Assembly (NCBI RefSeq): GCF_032452875.1
Contig: NC_083896.1
Span: 1,984,001 to 2,048,000, forward strand
Reading direction: 5' to 3'
Source of the DNA: Bos javanicus
Lineage: Eukaryota; Chordata; Mammalia; Artiodactyla; Bovidae
DNA length: 64,000 nucleotides
The translations under genes were made by a program, and so were the position numbers. The number at the start of each line of letters is the position of its first letter. The stretch's first letter is position 1. Positions 33,716 through 42,906 of the stretch are shown piece by piece. The notes beneath the pieces are model-generated. The model did no database searches and had not been told where the DNA came from. It saw nothing but the letters and a program-made list of their open reading frames with translations.

Positions 33716-34212
33716 AGAGTTGAGGGAAGGCTTTCCATGTTAATAAGACATGACCAGAGCTTCCTCCACTGTCCATTTCCCCTTAAGTTATCAAGCTCTG
33801 GAAGATAAAAGGACCTTCTCCCCTTGTCTCCATTCCCCATTTAAGCAAGAATTATTTGAGTGGAAAATCACTAACTTAGAGTCTCTCCAACATTCGGTGC
33901 TTTGTCTCCTCCAGGCCAGGACTCCAGCTCCTGGGGTGTGGGGTGGGTGAGTCTGGTGTTGCCTCCCCGTTGTGCTGTTGAGGCGGGGACAGCAGACACC
34001 CCAGTCTGCCACATGCTTCAAGACCACTGCAGGAAAGGTGCTCTGTAAGCATCTGCACAAGAAATAACTCCATCCTACTTAGGATTTGACTTCCTATGTT
34101 TGCAGGTCTGCAAACCAGGTATCTCCTTATTCAGGTGATCAGACGCTGGGAAACTCAGCTTTCCCTGCTTCTCATGTACACACGTGAAATGGGACTAAAC
34201 TAAGTCAAAACA

Positions 34213-34612
34213 ATTCTTTTTTCAATTTTTAAAATTTTTAATCAAAGTATAGTTTGACTTTCAATGTTGTGTGAATTTCTGCTGTATGGCAGAGTGATTC
34301 AGTTATACACATGTGTACATTCTCTTTTATCTTCCTTTTCACTGTGGTTTATCACAGGCTATTGTATATAGCTCCTTGTGCTATAGAGAAGGACCATGTA
34401 GCTTATCCATTCTATATATGCTAGTCTGCATCTGCTAACCCCAAACTCCCCCTTCATCCCCGTCCCACTTCTCCTCCAGCTCGGCAACCTCAAGTGTGTT
34501 CTCTCCATCTGTGTGTCTGCTTTTGTTTTGTAGATAAGTGCATCTGTGTCATATCTCAGACTCCACATTTAAGTGATGTCATACACGTCTTTCTCTGTGT
34601 GACTAAATTTAA
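34213..34612 (-). mobile_element. L1 LINE 3' end, older subfamily
   Basis: Reverse L1 3' UTR. CAATGTTGTGTGAATTTCTG near the tail, then GCTATTGTATATAGCTCCTT and CTCATATCTCAGACTCC-like sequence match an older artiodactyl L1. The A-rich tail is at the left edge. Confidence 0.8.
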
Positions 34613-34689
34613 GGTGTTGAAACTTTACCTTCAAAGTTCCCCATCACTTGCTCCAGTTCGTTTCATTTTGTGGCTTTCTTCTAAAGTAT

Positions 34690-34864
34690 ACTGATAATAA
34701 CAGAGAACAGATAAACAAAAGTTCCTACTGTATAGCACAGGGGATTATATTCAATATCCTGTGATAAACTATAATGGAAAAGAGCATGAAAAAAATGTTT
34801 TTACAGGCGTTTCTGAATCACTTTGCTGTACAGTAGAAATTAACACAACATTGTAAATAAACTT
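34690..34864 (+). mobile_element. L1 LINE 3' end fragment
   Basis: Sense L1 3' end: CTACTGTATAGCACAGGGGA, AATATCCTGTGATAAACTAT and AATTAACACAACATTGTAAA. Together with the preceding reverse copy it forms two L1 ends facing outward. Both keep their own 3' termini, so they are separate insertions. Confidence 0.8.
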
Positions 34865-34865
34865 T

Positions 34866-35106
34866 GCTGTTGTTCAGTCACTAAGTCCTGTCTGACTCTT
34901 TGTAATCCCATGGACTGTAACATGCCAGGCTCCTCTGTTCTCCACTATTTCCCAGAATTTGCTCAAATTCATGTCCATTGAGTTGGTGATGCTATCTAAA
35001 CATCTCATCCTCGGCCAACTCCTTCTCCTTTTGCCTTCAATCTTTCCCAGAATCAGGATCTTTCCATTGAGTTGGCTCTTTGCATCAGGTGTCCAAAGTA
35101 CTAAAT
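34866..35106 (-). mobile_element. BovB LINE 3' end
   Basis: Reverse BovB terminus from CTGTTGTTCAGTCACTAAGT to TTGCATCAGGTGTCCAAAGT. It lies directly against the L1 end before it. Confidence 0.88.
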
Positions 35107-35129
35107 TTCACTAAAACAAATGAAAAAAA

Positions 35130-35147
35130 ATATATATATATATATAC
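35130..35147 (+). repeat. (TA)n microsatellite
   Basis: About nine TA units follow an A8 run. Confidence 0.95.
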
Positions 35148-35869
35148 TGATACTGTTGTGCAGACTCAGTGTATGTTTGAGATGGAGTCTGTCTCTAGAA
35201 ACTTGAATAAAATGGGGTGATCTCATAACTACACCTCTGCTCACTAACTATAAAGACCAAGGGGTTTTGGTTAATAGGTAAATTAATTAATAGACATATT
35301 TAGTTCATATGCCAACACTGGCCACATAGTCTAGCCTTTTTTAGGAATCAACCCTCCCTGGAGTAACTTTTCACTACAAAGTCACCCCTTCTTGTATTTA
35401 TGCAGTTGCCCAACAAGCACATCTTGACCATATAACTTCATTTGTCTCGTTGCATTGAGCTTGTCGTTCTAAATGATTTTATTTCATCCTAACTCATCTG
35501 AAGCCTGCATTACAGTCACTATAGATTCATTCTAATTCTTAACCACCTCATTCCATAAACCCTGATGACTTTATGTTTATACATTGTAAATACTATTTCT
35601 AATAAAATGATAATGAATGGCCAGGGCCCTTCAAATTTGTAAATAATGGGAATATTTTTCTAGCAACCGCCAATTACACTGGCTGGGAAAGTCAGTCTAT
35701 CAGGAGCACTTACCCTTCAGCTGATTTCAATGTCAGAAAACCTCTTCATTCTGATTATTCCTTCAGTTCGGAGTCAGCCAAGACTACAGAGATACTATGT
35801 AAAGGGCTTAAATGGAAGAAGTATAACAATAATAATTCTTAATGAGGAGACAGTCTGGCTCAGCAGAAG
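35148..35869. other. Intergenic, no gene seen
   Basis: AT-rich unique sequence without recognised features. Confidence 0.45.
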
Positions 35870-35904
35870 CCTGGAAACCTGGAGATGGAGGAGTATCCTC
35901 CTAT

Positions 35905-36215
35905 TTCTTCACTAATGTGTTCTGTGACCTTGGGCAAATTGTTGGGTCTGTGCAGCACTTGGCTCTCAGCGAGTGGAGTCTGGCAATGCAAGGCAGGGAG
36001 AGGAAGACAGGACCAGAGGAGACACTGGTTATGGATCACTTGCCACATGCCAGGCACTGCGCAGGACGACTGAGTTCACTGCTCGAGAAAGCGGGAGGTA
36101 AGAATTACCCCCATATTACAGATGAGGAGACAGAGGCTCAGAGACAGTCAATTCCCACAGCTAGGAAGTAGAGGAGGCAGAATGTAGACTCAGGTCTACC
36201 TGATTCTGAGGTGAA
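35905..36215. mobile_element. Two MIR fragments in opposite orientation
   Basis: CTGTGACCTTGGGCAAATTG (about 35920) is a sense MIR core. From about 36035 a reverse MIR follows: CATGCCAGGCACTGCGCAGG, ATTACAGATGAGGAGACAGA, then CACAGCTAGGAAGTAGAGG. Confidence 0.7.
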
Positions 36216-36404
36216 ATTCCGTTACACGCCTGATTTGCCTTTGTGCTATTTCAAAGAGGCTCAAACAAGACAGATTATCTCATCATAACTAGTAAGGCTC
36301 ATAGCAAGACTGATAGTAAGACGGGAATTTCAGATCCAGATCAGGGAGTGAGCTCAATTGCTCTGGATGGAAGGGCTGGAGACTCAGGAAGGGGTCTAGA
36401 CTCT

Positions 36405-36540
36405 GACCCTTGCAGTGGTCCCCAACCTTTCTGGCACCAGGGACTGGCCTGGTGGAAGGCAGTTTTTCTACGGATGGAACTGGGGGTGTCGTGGGGGATG
36501 GTTCGGGCGGCATTGCGAGGGGCAGGGAGCGACAGGCCCT
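36405..36540 (+). mobile_element. Possible DNA transposon terminus
   Basis: CAGTGGTCCCCAACCTTTCT and GGCACCAGGGACTGGCCTGG match the end of a common mammalian hAT-type element. The sequence then follows it to about 36540 with a GC-rich stretch. Family not assigned. Confidence 0.55.
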
Positions 36541-37355
36541 GAGGAGCTTGACTTTGGGATGAGAGAGAAGATGCTGACAAAGGCATGTGTTCCCCATCTG
36601 GGTGGCAAGTGCTTCTGTTGGCACTTCTGGTCCCCTCCGCCCACTTCTGAATCCCCTTGTATTTATGTGGAACACGCGTCAGCTGCACCCCCTGGCTGAG
36701 ACGTATCCCCTTCTTCCGGGACTCCTGCAGTGGCCTCCTAAGGGGTTTTCTGACTCCAGCCTCAGCCTCTTGGAGCCTCTCCTCACTGAAGGAACAGTAA
36801 TTTTCCCCCTGAGGACAATAAAGAGTAATCAAGAGATTCAAGCCAGGGGATTACATAATTAGACTTACAGTTTAGGAAAATTAAACTCTGAGCAATTAAT
36901 GCATGATGATCTTCCCCTTTTATCTCTTTAGCCATTGTTTCCTTCCACTCATTCCCTCCAGGCAAACTGAGTCCAGAACTGTCCTTAACGGATTATTCTG
37001 CCTGACAAGCCCCTCTGCCTGATGCCCACGCCTGTGATCTTGCTGAAACGTTTCTATGAAGCAGTCCTCCTCTCCCCACATACTTGGGAAGCCCCCCAAA
37101 GACCTTCACTCACAGCCCTCACAACTCACTTGTTACTTTGAAATGGCTTCTTTGTCTCCCTTCCAGAGTCTCCTGGTCTCCCTCAGAGACCAGGGCTGCA
37201 CCACTCCCACAACAGTCACAGCTCCCAGGGCTCCACTAGATGTTAGCGGAATAAGTGGCTCTACCTCTTCTCTTCTGAAAGGTGACCAGATGAGGGAAAT
37301 ACACTAACTGTGGGGACCAGGACAGCACAGAACCTTGGGACAATCCTTTGACCAT
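36541..37355. other. Intergenic, no gene seen
   Basis: Unique-looking sequence. Overlapping open frames on both strands reflect GC content, and none has a recognisable domain. Confidence 0.4.
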
Positions 37356-37562
37356 CTTGGGCTTCCCTCGTGGCTCAGATGGTAAAGAATCTGCCTGCAA
37401 TGCAGGAGACATGGGTTTAATCCATGGGTCAGGAAGATCTCCTGGAGGAGGGAATGGCCACCACTCCAGTATTCTTGCCCAGAGAATTCTATGGACAGAG
37501 GATCCTGGTGGGTTGCAGTTCATGGAGTCACAGAGTTGGACATGACTGAGTGACTAACCCTT
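37356..37562 (+). mobile_element. Bov-tA SINE
   Basis: Head GGGCTTCCCTCGTGGCTCAG, an altered B box (GGTTTAATCC) and a complete Bov-A monomer ending TGGACATGACTGAGTGACTA. Confidence 0.93.
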
Positions 37563-37714
37563 TCAGTTTCACTTTAACCATCTTAGACCTTGATTATTCT
37601 ATAAAATCAGGAGAGAAAAGAGACAGATGTTTTCTGAGGATCCATCTTCTCTGACATTCCAGCTTTTTGATTCCTTAGGCACAAAGGTGAAAATGGTGAT
37701 TTAAGAACAAGAAG

Positions 37715-37890
37715 TGGGGAATTGTCCTGGTGGCCCAGTGGCTAAGACTCCACACTCCCAATGCAAGTTCTGGGTTCGATCCCTGGTAGGGGGACTAGAT
37801 CCCACATGACACACCTAAAGATCCTGCATGCCACAGCTAAGACCTGGCACAGCCAAATAAATAAAGAGAATAAATATTAAAAAAAAAAAA
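37715..37890 (+). mobile_element. CHR-type tRNA SINE
   Basis: Head GGAATTGTCCTGGTGGCCCA, B box GGTTCGATCCC, GATCCTGCATGCCACAGCTA and a tail of AAATAAATAAAG with poly-A. Confidence 0.87.
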
Positions 37891-38588
37891 CAAAAACAAG
37901 AAGAAACAAGCAATGGTCAAGGAGGTGGGCCTCAATGGGATGGGGAAACTCAAAGTCTAGAGTATTGGCCTCCTGGGCCCAGGCTAGGGCTGTGGAGAGC
38001 AACTGGAGGCCATGAGCCTTGGCTGAATGACTGAGCGCTGCCAAGAGCCTTCCTGGGGAGGAAGGAGGACATATTCAGCCTCAGGGAAAACCCCAAGTAG
38101 CCACAGTCCAGCCTCGAAGCAAGTGCCTCCCCCACCCCCCAGCAGTGCTGGACTGCTGACTGGAAGGAGCCCCAGAACGACCACTGACTCTCAGGGAGCC
38201 TGAGAGCTCTTCCCAACAAAGTCTCGTCATGACTGCTTCCTGATTCCGAGTCCTCAGCCCCTGGCGGTATCGAGCACTATACTTCCCAGTGCATTGCACG
38301 AATGAATGAAAGGTCACAGCTATTAAAGCACCTTAGTCTTGGGAAGTCACATGCAAAGTCTGATGCCATGCAGAATTCATTCTTATCTTCTTATTTTTTT
38401 CTTATTTCCCAAATCTTCCCTTCCCCGACTCCACCCACACACTCACTTATCCAGGCTTTCTTCATCTGAATATCGAATCAGTCAGAGAAAAAGTCTGCAA
38501 AATTGGGTTTGGGGGTAGGGAGTGGCATTCCCTACCCAGCTCTGGTGTCAGATTTGGGTGGAACCAGAGGCAGGCCCAGGGCTGGGCT
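37891..38588. other. Unique DNA upstream of the eEF1A-like gene
   Basis: No repeat recognised for about 700 bases. It probably includes the promoter of the downstream gene. CCACCCACACACTC and GGGTGGAACC near 38430 and 38560 could be CACC/KLF-type sites, by motif only. Confidence 0.4.
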
Positions 38589-38596
38589 TATAAAAG
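38589..38596 (+). promoter_or_regulatory. TATA box of the eEF1A-like gene
   Basis: TATAAAAG in the context GGGCTTATAAAAGCAGC. A start site about 25-30 bases downstream (near 38617-38622) would give a short first exon that ends at a good splice donor, GAAG|GTAGGC at 38676/38677. Confidence 0.6.
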
Positions 38597-38616
38597 CAGC
38601 AGGTAAGACAGCCATT

Positions 38617-38676
38617 CGCTACTGTCACAGCTGCTGCAGCTCCTGCTGGATCGTCTTTGGTCCCTCTTCTCTGAAG
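38617..38676 (+). other. eEF1A paralogue: inferred non-coding exon 1
   Basis: Position is inferred from the TATA box upstream and the donor GAAG|GTAGGC. A pyrimidine-rich stretch (TCCCTCTTCTCTG) is near its 3' end, not at its start, so a TOP-type mRNA start is not evident. The partner acceptor is TTCCAG at 39071-39076. Confidence 0.5.
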
Positions 38677-39076
38677 GTAGGCGCTGGCAAGGGGCAGAGG
38701 ACCACCTTCAGGCTATGGGATGGCAGGGTTTCTTGTATATGGAGTGGGCTGGGGGGGTGTTGGGTGGGAATTGGAAGGATGGGAGATATGTGGGGGAATG
38801 GCTGAGTCCCCACATGTTCTGGGGAAGGAGGGAGGGGCCAGGACCGCTTGGAAATCCCAGCTATAGCCCTGGGATGGTGACCCTTGCCAGGGTGCAAGCC
38901 TGGCAAGTCCTTTACTTTTCAGTTGGTGCCACCATGTCCCAGGCTCTGAGCTAGGCCACGATGTGGGGAGGGGGTGCTGGGGCAGAGCAGGAGGAGAGGA
39001 GGAGTAGCAAGAGGCAGCCTGCCTGCCGGGATGTCTGGGCCTCACTCTCTCCCCACCCTCCCCTCCCGTGTTCCAG

Positions 39077-39253
39077 TGAAACAGTGACTGAAGGAAGCAA
39101 CCACCACAATGGGCAAAGAGAAGACACACATCAATATCGTGGTCGTCGGCCACGTGGACTCTGGCAAGTCTACCACCACCGGGCACCTCATCGACAAGTG
39201 TTGGGGGGATTGACAAGAGGACCATTGAGAAGTTTGAGAAGGAGGCAGCTGAG
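39077..39253 (+). pseudogene. eEF1A paralogue: exon 2 (first coding)
   Basis: The exon begins after the acceptor at 39076 with a 32-base leader, then CACAATGGGC (ATG at 39109). It encodes MGKEKTHINIVVVGHVDSGK and onward. One extra T at about 39201 shifts the frame so that TGA follows within two codons. Without it the exon would hold the family-typical 144 coding bases. Donor GAG|GTGAGG. Confidence 0.9.
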
Positions 39254-39443
39254 GTGAGGCACCCACCTGCGGGGTTGGCTCTAGGAGTGGCGGGGGCTGG
39301 GGATGGCAGTCCGCTCTAGCAGGATCTGGTGGCACAGTGTGGAAGCAGGGCACACTGTGAGGTCTTGGAGTGGCAGCTGAATCCCCCGGGAGAGATCTGG
39401 CTGCTCGCCATCAACGTGCTCCTCACTCCTCACCCCTCCCCAG

Positions 39444-39619
39444 ATGGGTAAGGGCTCCTTCAAGTACGGCTGGGTGCTGGACAAACTGAAGGCAGAGAGA
39501 GAGCGTGGCATCACCATCGACATCTCCTTGTGGAAGTTTGAGACCAGCAAGTACTACGTCACCATCATCGATGCCCCGGGCCACAGGGACTTCATCAAGA
39601 ACGTGATCACTGGCACCAG
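39444..39619 (+). pseudogene. eEF1A paralogue: exon 3
   Basis: It starts MGKGSFKYGWVLDKLKAERE and holds Thr72 and DAPGH. It is 176 bases against 180 in the family. The last codons read GGC ACC AG before the donor GTAAAG, so four bases of the Ser-Gln codons are missing. Confidence 0.9.
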
Positions 39620-40124
39620 GTAAAGCAGCCCTTGTTCCCAGGTCCCTCCCTTTCGAACCAAGGCAGACTGTAGGGGAGGTGGCTGGCAGAGGGAGGGGAG
39701 GAAACTCAGGCTTTGTTTCCTGGGGACGAAGTGCATCATAAGCCTTAGAAGGTTTTCTTTATCCACTCTGACCTTCAGTTCTGACCAATCAGAAGATAGA
39801 CTCTAATGCGATCCAGACACCATCCTCCTTTCAGGCTGGGGCAGGGACTAGGTTTTCTGACACCCAGACAAATAAATCACCTTGTGGGGCTCCTGACAAA
39901 GGAACCGAAAGCTCATGCATGGGACTGAGTAACAGTTTAAGTGGGAGGCAGGACCTCTGCGCACAGCAGCATCCGGGGGATGAAGGCATTTGTCAGTTTC
40001 TGGGGAGTGTCCAGCTTGCAAGGGGCCAGGCATTGCCCGCCCGAAGCTCTAGCCAGCCTCCCAGCACATCCGGCGCCCCCTCCCCTAACCAATCTCTTGC
40101 CCCCACAATGTCTGCCTCCCGCAG

Positions 40125-40421
40125 GCTGACTACACTGTGCTCATTGTGGCTGGCGGTGTGGGCGAGTTCGAGGCAGGCATCTCTAAGAACGGGCAGACTT
40201 GCGAGCACGCGCTGCTCGCCTACACCTTGGGTGTGAAGCAGCTGATCGTGGCGGTCAACAAAATGGACTCGCCCGAGCCTGCCTACAGCGCTGCGCGCTT
40301 CCAGGAGATCACCAAGGAAGTGAGCGCCTACATCAGGCAGATCGGCTACAACCTGGCGACCATGGCCTTTGTGCCCATCTCGGGCTGGCACGGGGACAAC
40401 ATGCTGGAGCCCAGCACCAAC
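40125..40421 (+). pseudogene. eEF1A paralogue: exon 4, fully open
   Basis: 297 bases (99 codons), the family length, with no stop. It encodes ADYTVLIVAGGVGEFEAGIS, NKMD and SGWHGDNMLEPSTN. An Arg-to-Cys change sits in the conserved QTREH stretch (QTCEH). Acceptor CGCAG, donor AAC|GTGAGT. Confidence 0.93.
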
Positions 40422-40546
40422 GTGAGTGCAGGCGGGGTCCATGGGCGGCAGGGTCGGGGGGCAGACGGGTCTTGGTTCTGGGGTGGGCATGCTGGGAGCC
40501 ACGCCCCTGCCTCATCTCCCCCTTCACTGCATTCCTGTCCCTGCAG

Positions 40547-40697
40547 ATGCCCTGGTTCAAGGGCTGGAAGGTTGAGCGGAAGGAGGGAAACGCCACCGGG
40601 GTGACCCTGCTGGAAGCTCTGGATTCCATCCTCCCCCCAACTCGCCCAGTCAACAAGCCCCTGAGGCTGCCGCTACAAGACGTGTACAAGATAGGAG
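40547..40697 (+). pseudogene. eEF1A paralogue: exon 5, fully open
   Basis: 151 bases, the family length, no stop. It encodes MPWFKGWKVERKEGNATGVT through LPLQDVYKIGG, the start of the second (beta-barrel) domain. Donor GGAG|GTGAGG splits a glycine codon. Confidence 0.93.
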
Positions 40698-40965
40698 GTG
40701 AGGAGCCAGGGCTGGGCGGGCTGAGGGGAGATGCCATTGGAGGACGAGGTCCACTGTCTGACTTGCTGGGCTTCAGATCCTGACTTGTGAGCAGTGCCAA
40801 AGCCCCAGAGTTTCCAGTTTATCTGATATGCAGAGGAAACAGCCAGTCGTTGAGTTTGGCACTTCCTCCAGCTCTGTAGGTGACCTTAGCCCTTGATCCC
40901 CAGGAAGCCAGCTCTTACCGGGTGGGGCTGGAGTGGTTCTAACCGCCTGCCCTTCTCTTACGCAG

Positions 40966-41222
40966 GCATCGGCACAGTGCCTGTGGGCCGAGTGGAGACC
41001 GGCTTCCTGAAGGCCGGCATGGTGGTCACCTTTGCCCCCAGTGGCCTCACCACTGAGGTCAAGTCTGTGGAGATGCACCACGAGGCCCTGTCGGAGGCCC
41101 TGCCCGGGGACAACATGGGCTTCCACGTGAAGAATGTGTCTGTGAAGGACCTCTGTCGTGGCAACGTGGCTGGAGACAGCAAGAACGACCCCCTGATGGA
41201 GACCGGCAGCTTTGTGGCCCAG
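40966..41222 (+). pseudogene. eEF1A paralogue: exon 6, open but donor lost
   Basis: 257 bases, the family length, no stop. It encodes GIGTVPVGRVETGFLKAGMV through DSKNDPLMETGSFVAQ. The next bases are ATGAGCC where GTGAGCC is expected, so the splice donor is mutated. Read-through into the 155-base intron meets TGA at 41379-41381. Confidence 0.92.
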
Positions 41223-41377
41223 ATGAGCCGCCCAGGAGGCCACAGCCCTTGGTGCGTGGTGGTGGTGGAGACTGCCTCTGAGAAATCAGCCCCGGTTTTG
41301 GTGGAGGCCCCAGTCGTCTCAAGCCTTGGCCCTGGCTCACAGGTCCCTGCAGTGATCCTCCTCCTCTCCCTTTCTAG

Positions 41378-41608
41378 GTGATCGTCCTGAATCATCCAGG
41401 ACAGATCCAAGCTGGCTATTCTCCGGTGCTGGACTGTCACACAGCCCACATCTCCTGCAGGTTTGCTGAAGTGAGGGAAAAGATCGACCGCCAGGCAAGA
41501 AGCTGGAAGACAACCCCAAGGCCCTGAAGTCGGGCGACGCGGCCATTGTGCAGATGGCCCCCAGCAAGGCCATGTGTGTGGAGACCTTCTCTGAGTACTC
41601 GCCTCTAG
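41378..41608 (+). pseudogene. eEF1A paralogue: exon 7, frameshifted
   Basis: It encodes VIVLNHPGQIQAGYSPVLDC through REKIDR. Four bases are then missing at 41491/41492, where Arg-Ser-Gly is expected, and TGA follows at 41525-41527. It is 231 bases against 235. The codons after the deletion are again recognisable in the old frame (KKLEDNPKALKSGDAAIVQM). Confidence 0.9.
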
Positions 41609-41731
41609 GTGAGCCGGGGCGGATGGCTGCTGAGTCCTGGGAGGAAAACCACTTCTGACTGAGGCCATGGAGCCGTGGCTTCCATGTCTCTTTTCAGAAA
41701 TCTCACTCTTTTCCTTCCTTCTGTCCCCCAG

Positions 41732-41923
41732 GCCGTTTTGCTGTGCGGGACATGAGGCAAACTGTGGCTGTTGGCATCATCAAGGCTGTGGAGAAGAAGA
41801 CAGCGGCTGCGGCCAAGGTCACCAAGTCAGCGGTGAAGGCCAGCAAGAAATGCAGCACGTCCTTCTCCCGCACCATTTTCTCAGCAGCCTCCACTGTATG
41901 AGACACTTCTATAACTGAATAAA
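41732..41923 (+). pseudogene. eEF1A paralogue: last exon and poly-A signal
   Basis: It encodes GRFAVRDMRQTVAVGIIKAV followed by a Lys/Ala tail. The usual stop after the last lysine reads TGC (41851-41853), which would add 16 residues (CSTSFSRTIFSAASTV) before TGA at 41899-41901. AATAAA lies at 41918-41923, very close to the new stop. Confidence 0.88.
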
Positions 41924-42187
41924 GTTAGTGGTAAAACTTCTAGCCATTTTGGTTTCCTTCAAGAAGGAAAGCATGAGGTCAGTGAAGAGATTCTGGGTAA
42001 AGAACCCATTTAAGGACCATAGGCTTGAAACTGTTTGATGCCCTGGGTGGTGAACACACCATTCAGGTCTTAACAGCCTTCTTCTGTTTCCCACAAGGAA
42101 GAATTGTTTGGGGATGTGATGAAGTAGAGTCATAATGGCATAGGGTGAGATCCCAGGGCGATACGTGAGTCCAACACCACCATGTCC

Positions 42188-42906
42188 AAAGGCTTAGTTT
42201 TGCCAAGAGAATGCGCTGGTCATAGCAATCACTGTCTTCCAACAATACAAGACTCTACACACGGGCATCACCAGATGGTCAAGGCTGAAATCAGATTGAT
42301 TATATTCTTTGCAGTCAAAGATGGAGAAGCTCTATACAGTCAGTAAAAACAAGACCAGGAGCTGACTGTGGCTCAGATCATGAACTCCTTACTACCAAAT
42401 TCAGATTTAATTTAAAAAAGTAGGGAAAACTACTAGACCATTCAGATATGACCTAAATCAAATCACTTGCGGTTACAGTGGAAATGAGAAATAGATTCAA
42501 GGGATTAGATTTGATAGACAGACTATGGATGGAGTTGTGTGACATTGTACAAGAGGCAGTGATCAAGACCATCCCCAAGAAAAAGAAATGCAAAAAGGCA
42601 AAATGGTTGTCTGAGGAGGCCTTACAAATAGCTGAGAAAAGAGAAGCTAAAGGCTAAACAGAAACGGAAAGATATACCCATTTGAATGGAGAGTTCCGAA
42701 GAATAGAAAGGGGAGATAAGAAAACCTACCTCAGTGATCAATGCAAAGAAATAGAGGAAAACAATAGAATGGGAAAGACTAGAAATTTCTTCAAGAAAAT
42801 TAGAGATACTAAGGGAATATTTCATGCAAAGATGGGCACAATAAAGGACAGAAATGGTATGGACCTAACAGAAGCAGAAGACATTAAGAAGAGGAGGCAA
42901 GAATAC
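42188..42906 (+). mobile_element. BovB LINE (host copy), left part
   Basis: It starts in the endonuclease region (TTTTGCCAAGAGAATGCGCT) and contains the GCTCAGATCATGAACTCCTT stretch (the SDHELL site). It runs to CAAGAATACAGAG, where another BovB has entered. It continues at 44947. It has stops and small indels throughout. Confidence 0.93.

Larger units (their letters stand above)
38617..41923 (+). pseudogene. eEF1A paralogue, intron-bearing, disrupted
   Basis: eEF1A is the GTPase that brings aminoacyl-tRNA to the ribosome. The seven coding exons lie at 39109-39253, 39444-39619, 40125-40421, 40547-40697, 40966-41222, 41378-41608 and 41732-41901. Four lengths (297, 151, 257, and 235 less 4) and all phases match vertebrate EEF1A genes. 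GTPase motifs are present: GHVDSGKS (residues 14-21), Thr72 in RGITID, DAPGH (91-95), NKMD (153-156) and SGW. Residues are a mosaic: SKYYVT and GNVAGDSKNDP are EEF1A1-like, EPAYS, SGWHGD and VERKEGNA are EEF1A2-like, and Tyr29 is Asp. Defects: one extra base at about 39201 giving a TGA within two codons, loss of 4 bases at the end of coding exon 2, a GT-to-AT donor at 41223, loss of 4 bases at 41491/41492 giving a TGA at 41525-41527, and the usual stop read as TGC at 41851. Four further donors and all acceptors are canonical. It is not a retrocopy. Sequencing error could explain one defect, hardly five. Confidence 0.9.

Noticed and set aside
34213..34864. Twin-primed L1
   Set aside because: Both the reverse and the sense parts keep their own 3' ends, so they are two separate insertions, unlike the pair at 52.9-53.4 kb.
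36289..36862. Overlapping open frames of 90-166 codons on both strands
   Set aside because: GC-rich region with part of a DNA-transposon terminus. No domain, and frames on both strands are equally long.
40958..41668. 236-codon open frame on the minus strand
   Set aside because: It lies opposite the GC-rich eEF1A exons and crosses their introns. High G+C at third positions suppresses stops on the other strand. No domain is recognisable.
38617..41923. Processed (retro-copied) EEF1A1 pseudogene
   Set aside because: Introns are present at family positions with mostly canonical splice sites, there is no poly-A tail at the end, and residues are not uniformly EEF1A1-like.
38617..41923. Functional EEF1A2 gene
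   Set aside because: Five separate disabling changes and many substitutions at positions that are invariant in EEF1A1 and EEF1A2, for example Tyr29 to Asp and Arg to Cys in QTREH.
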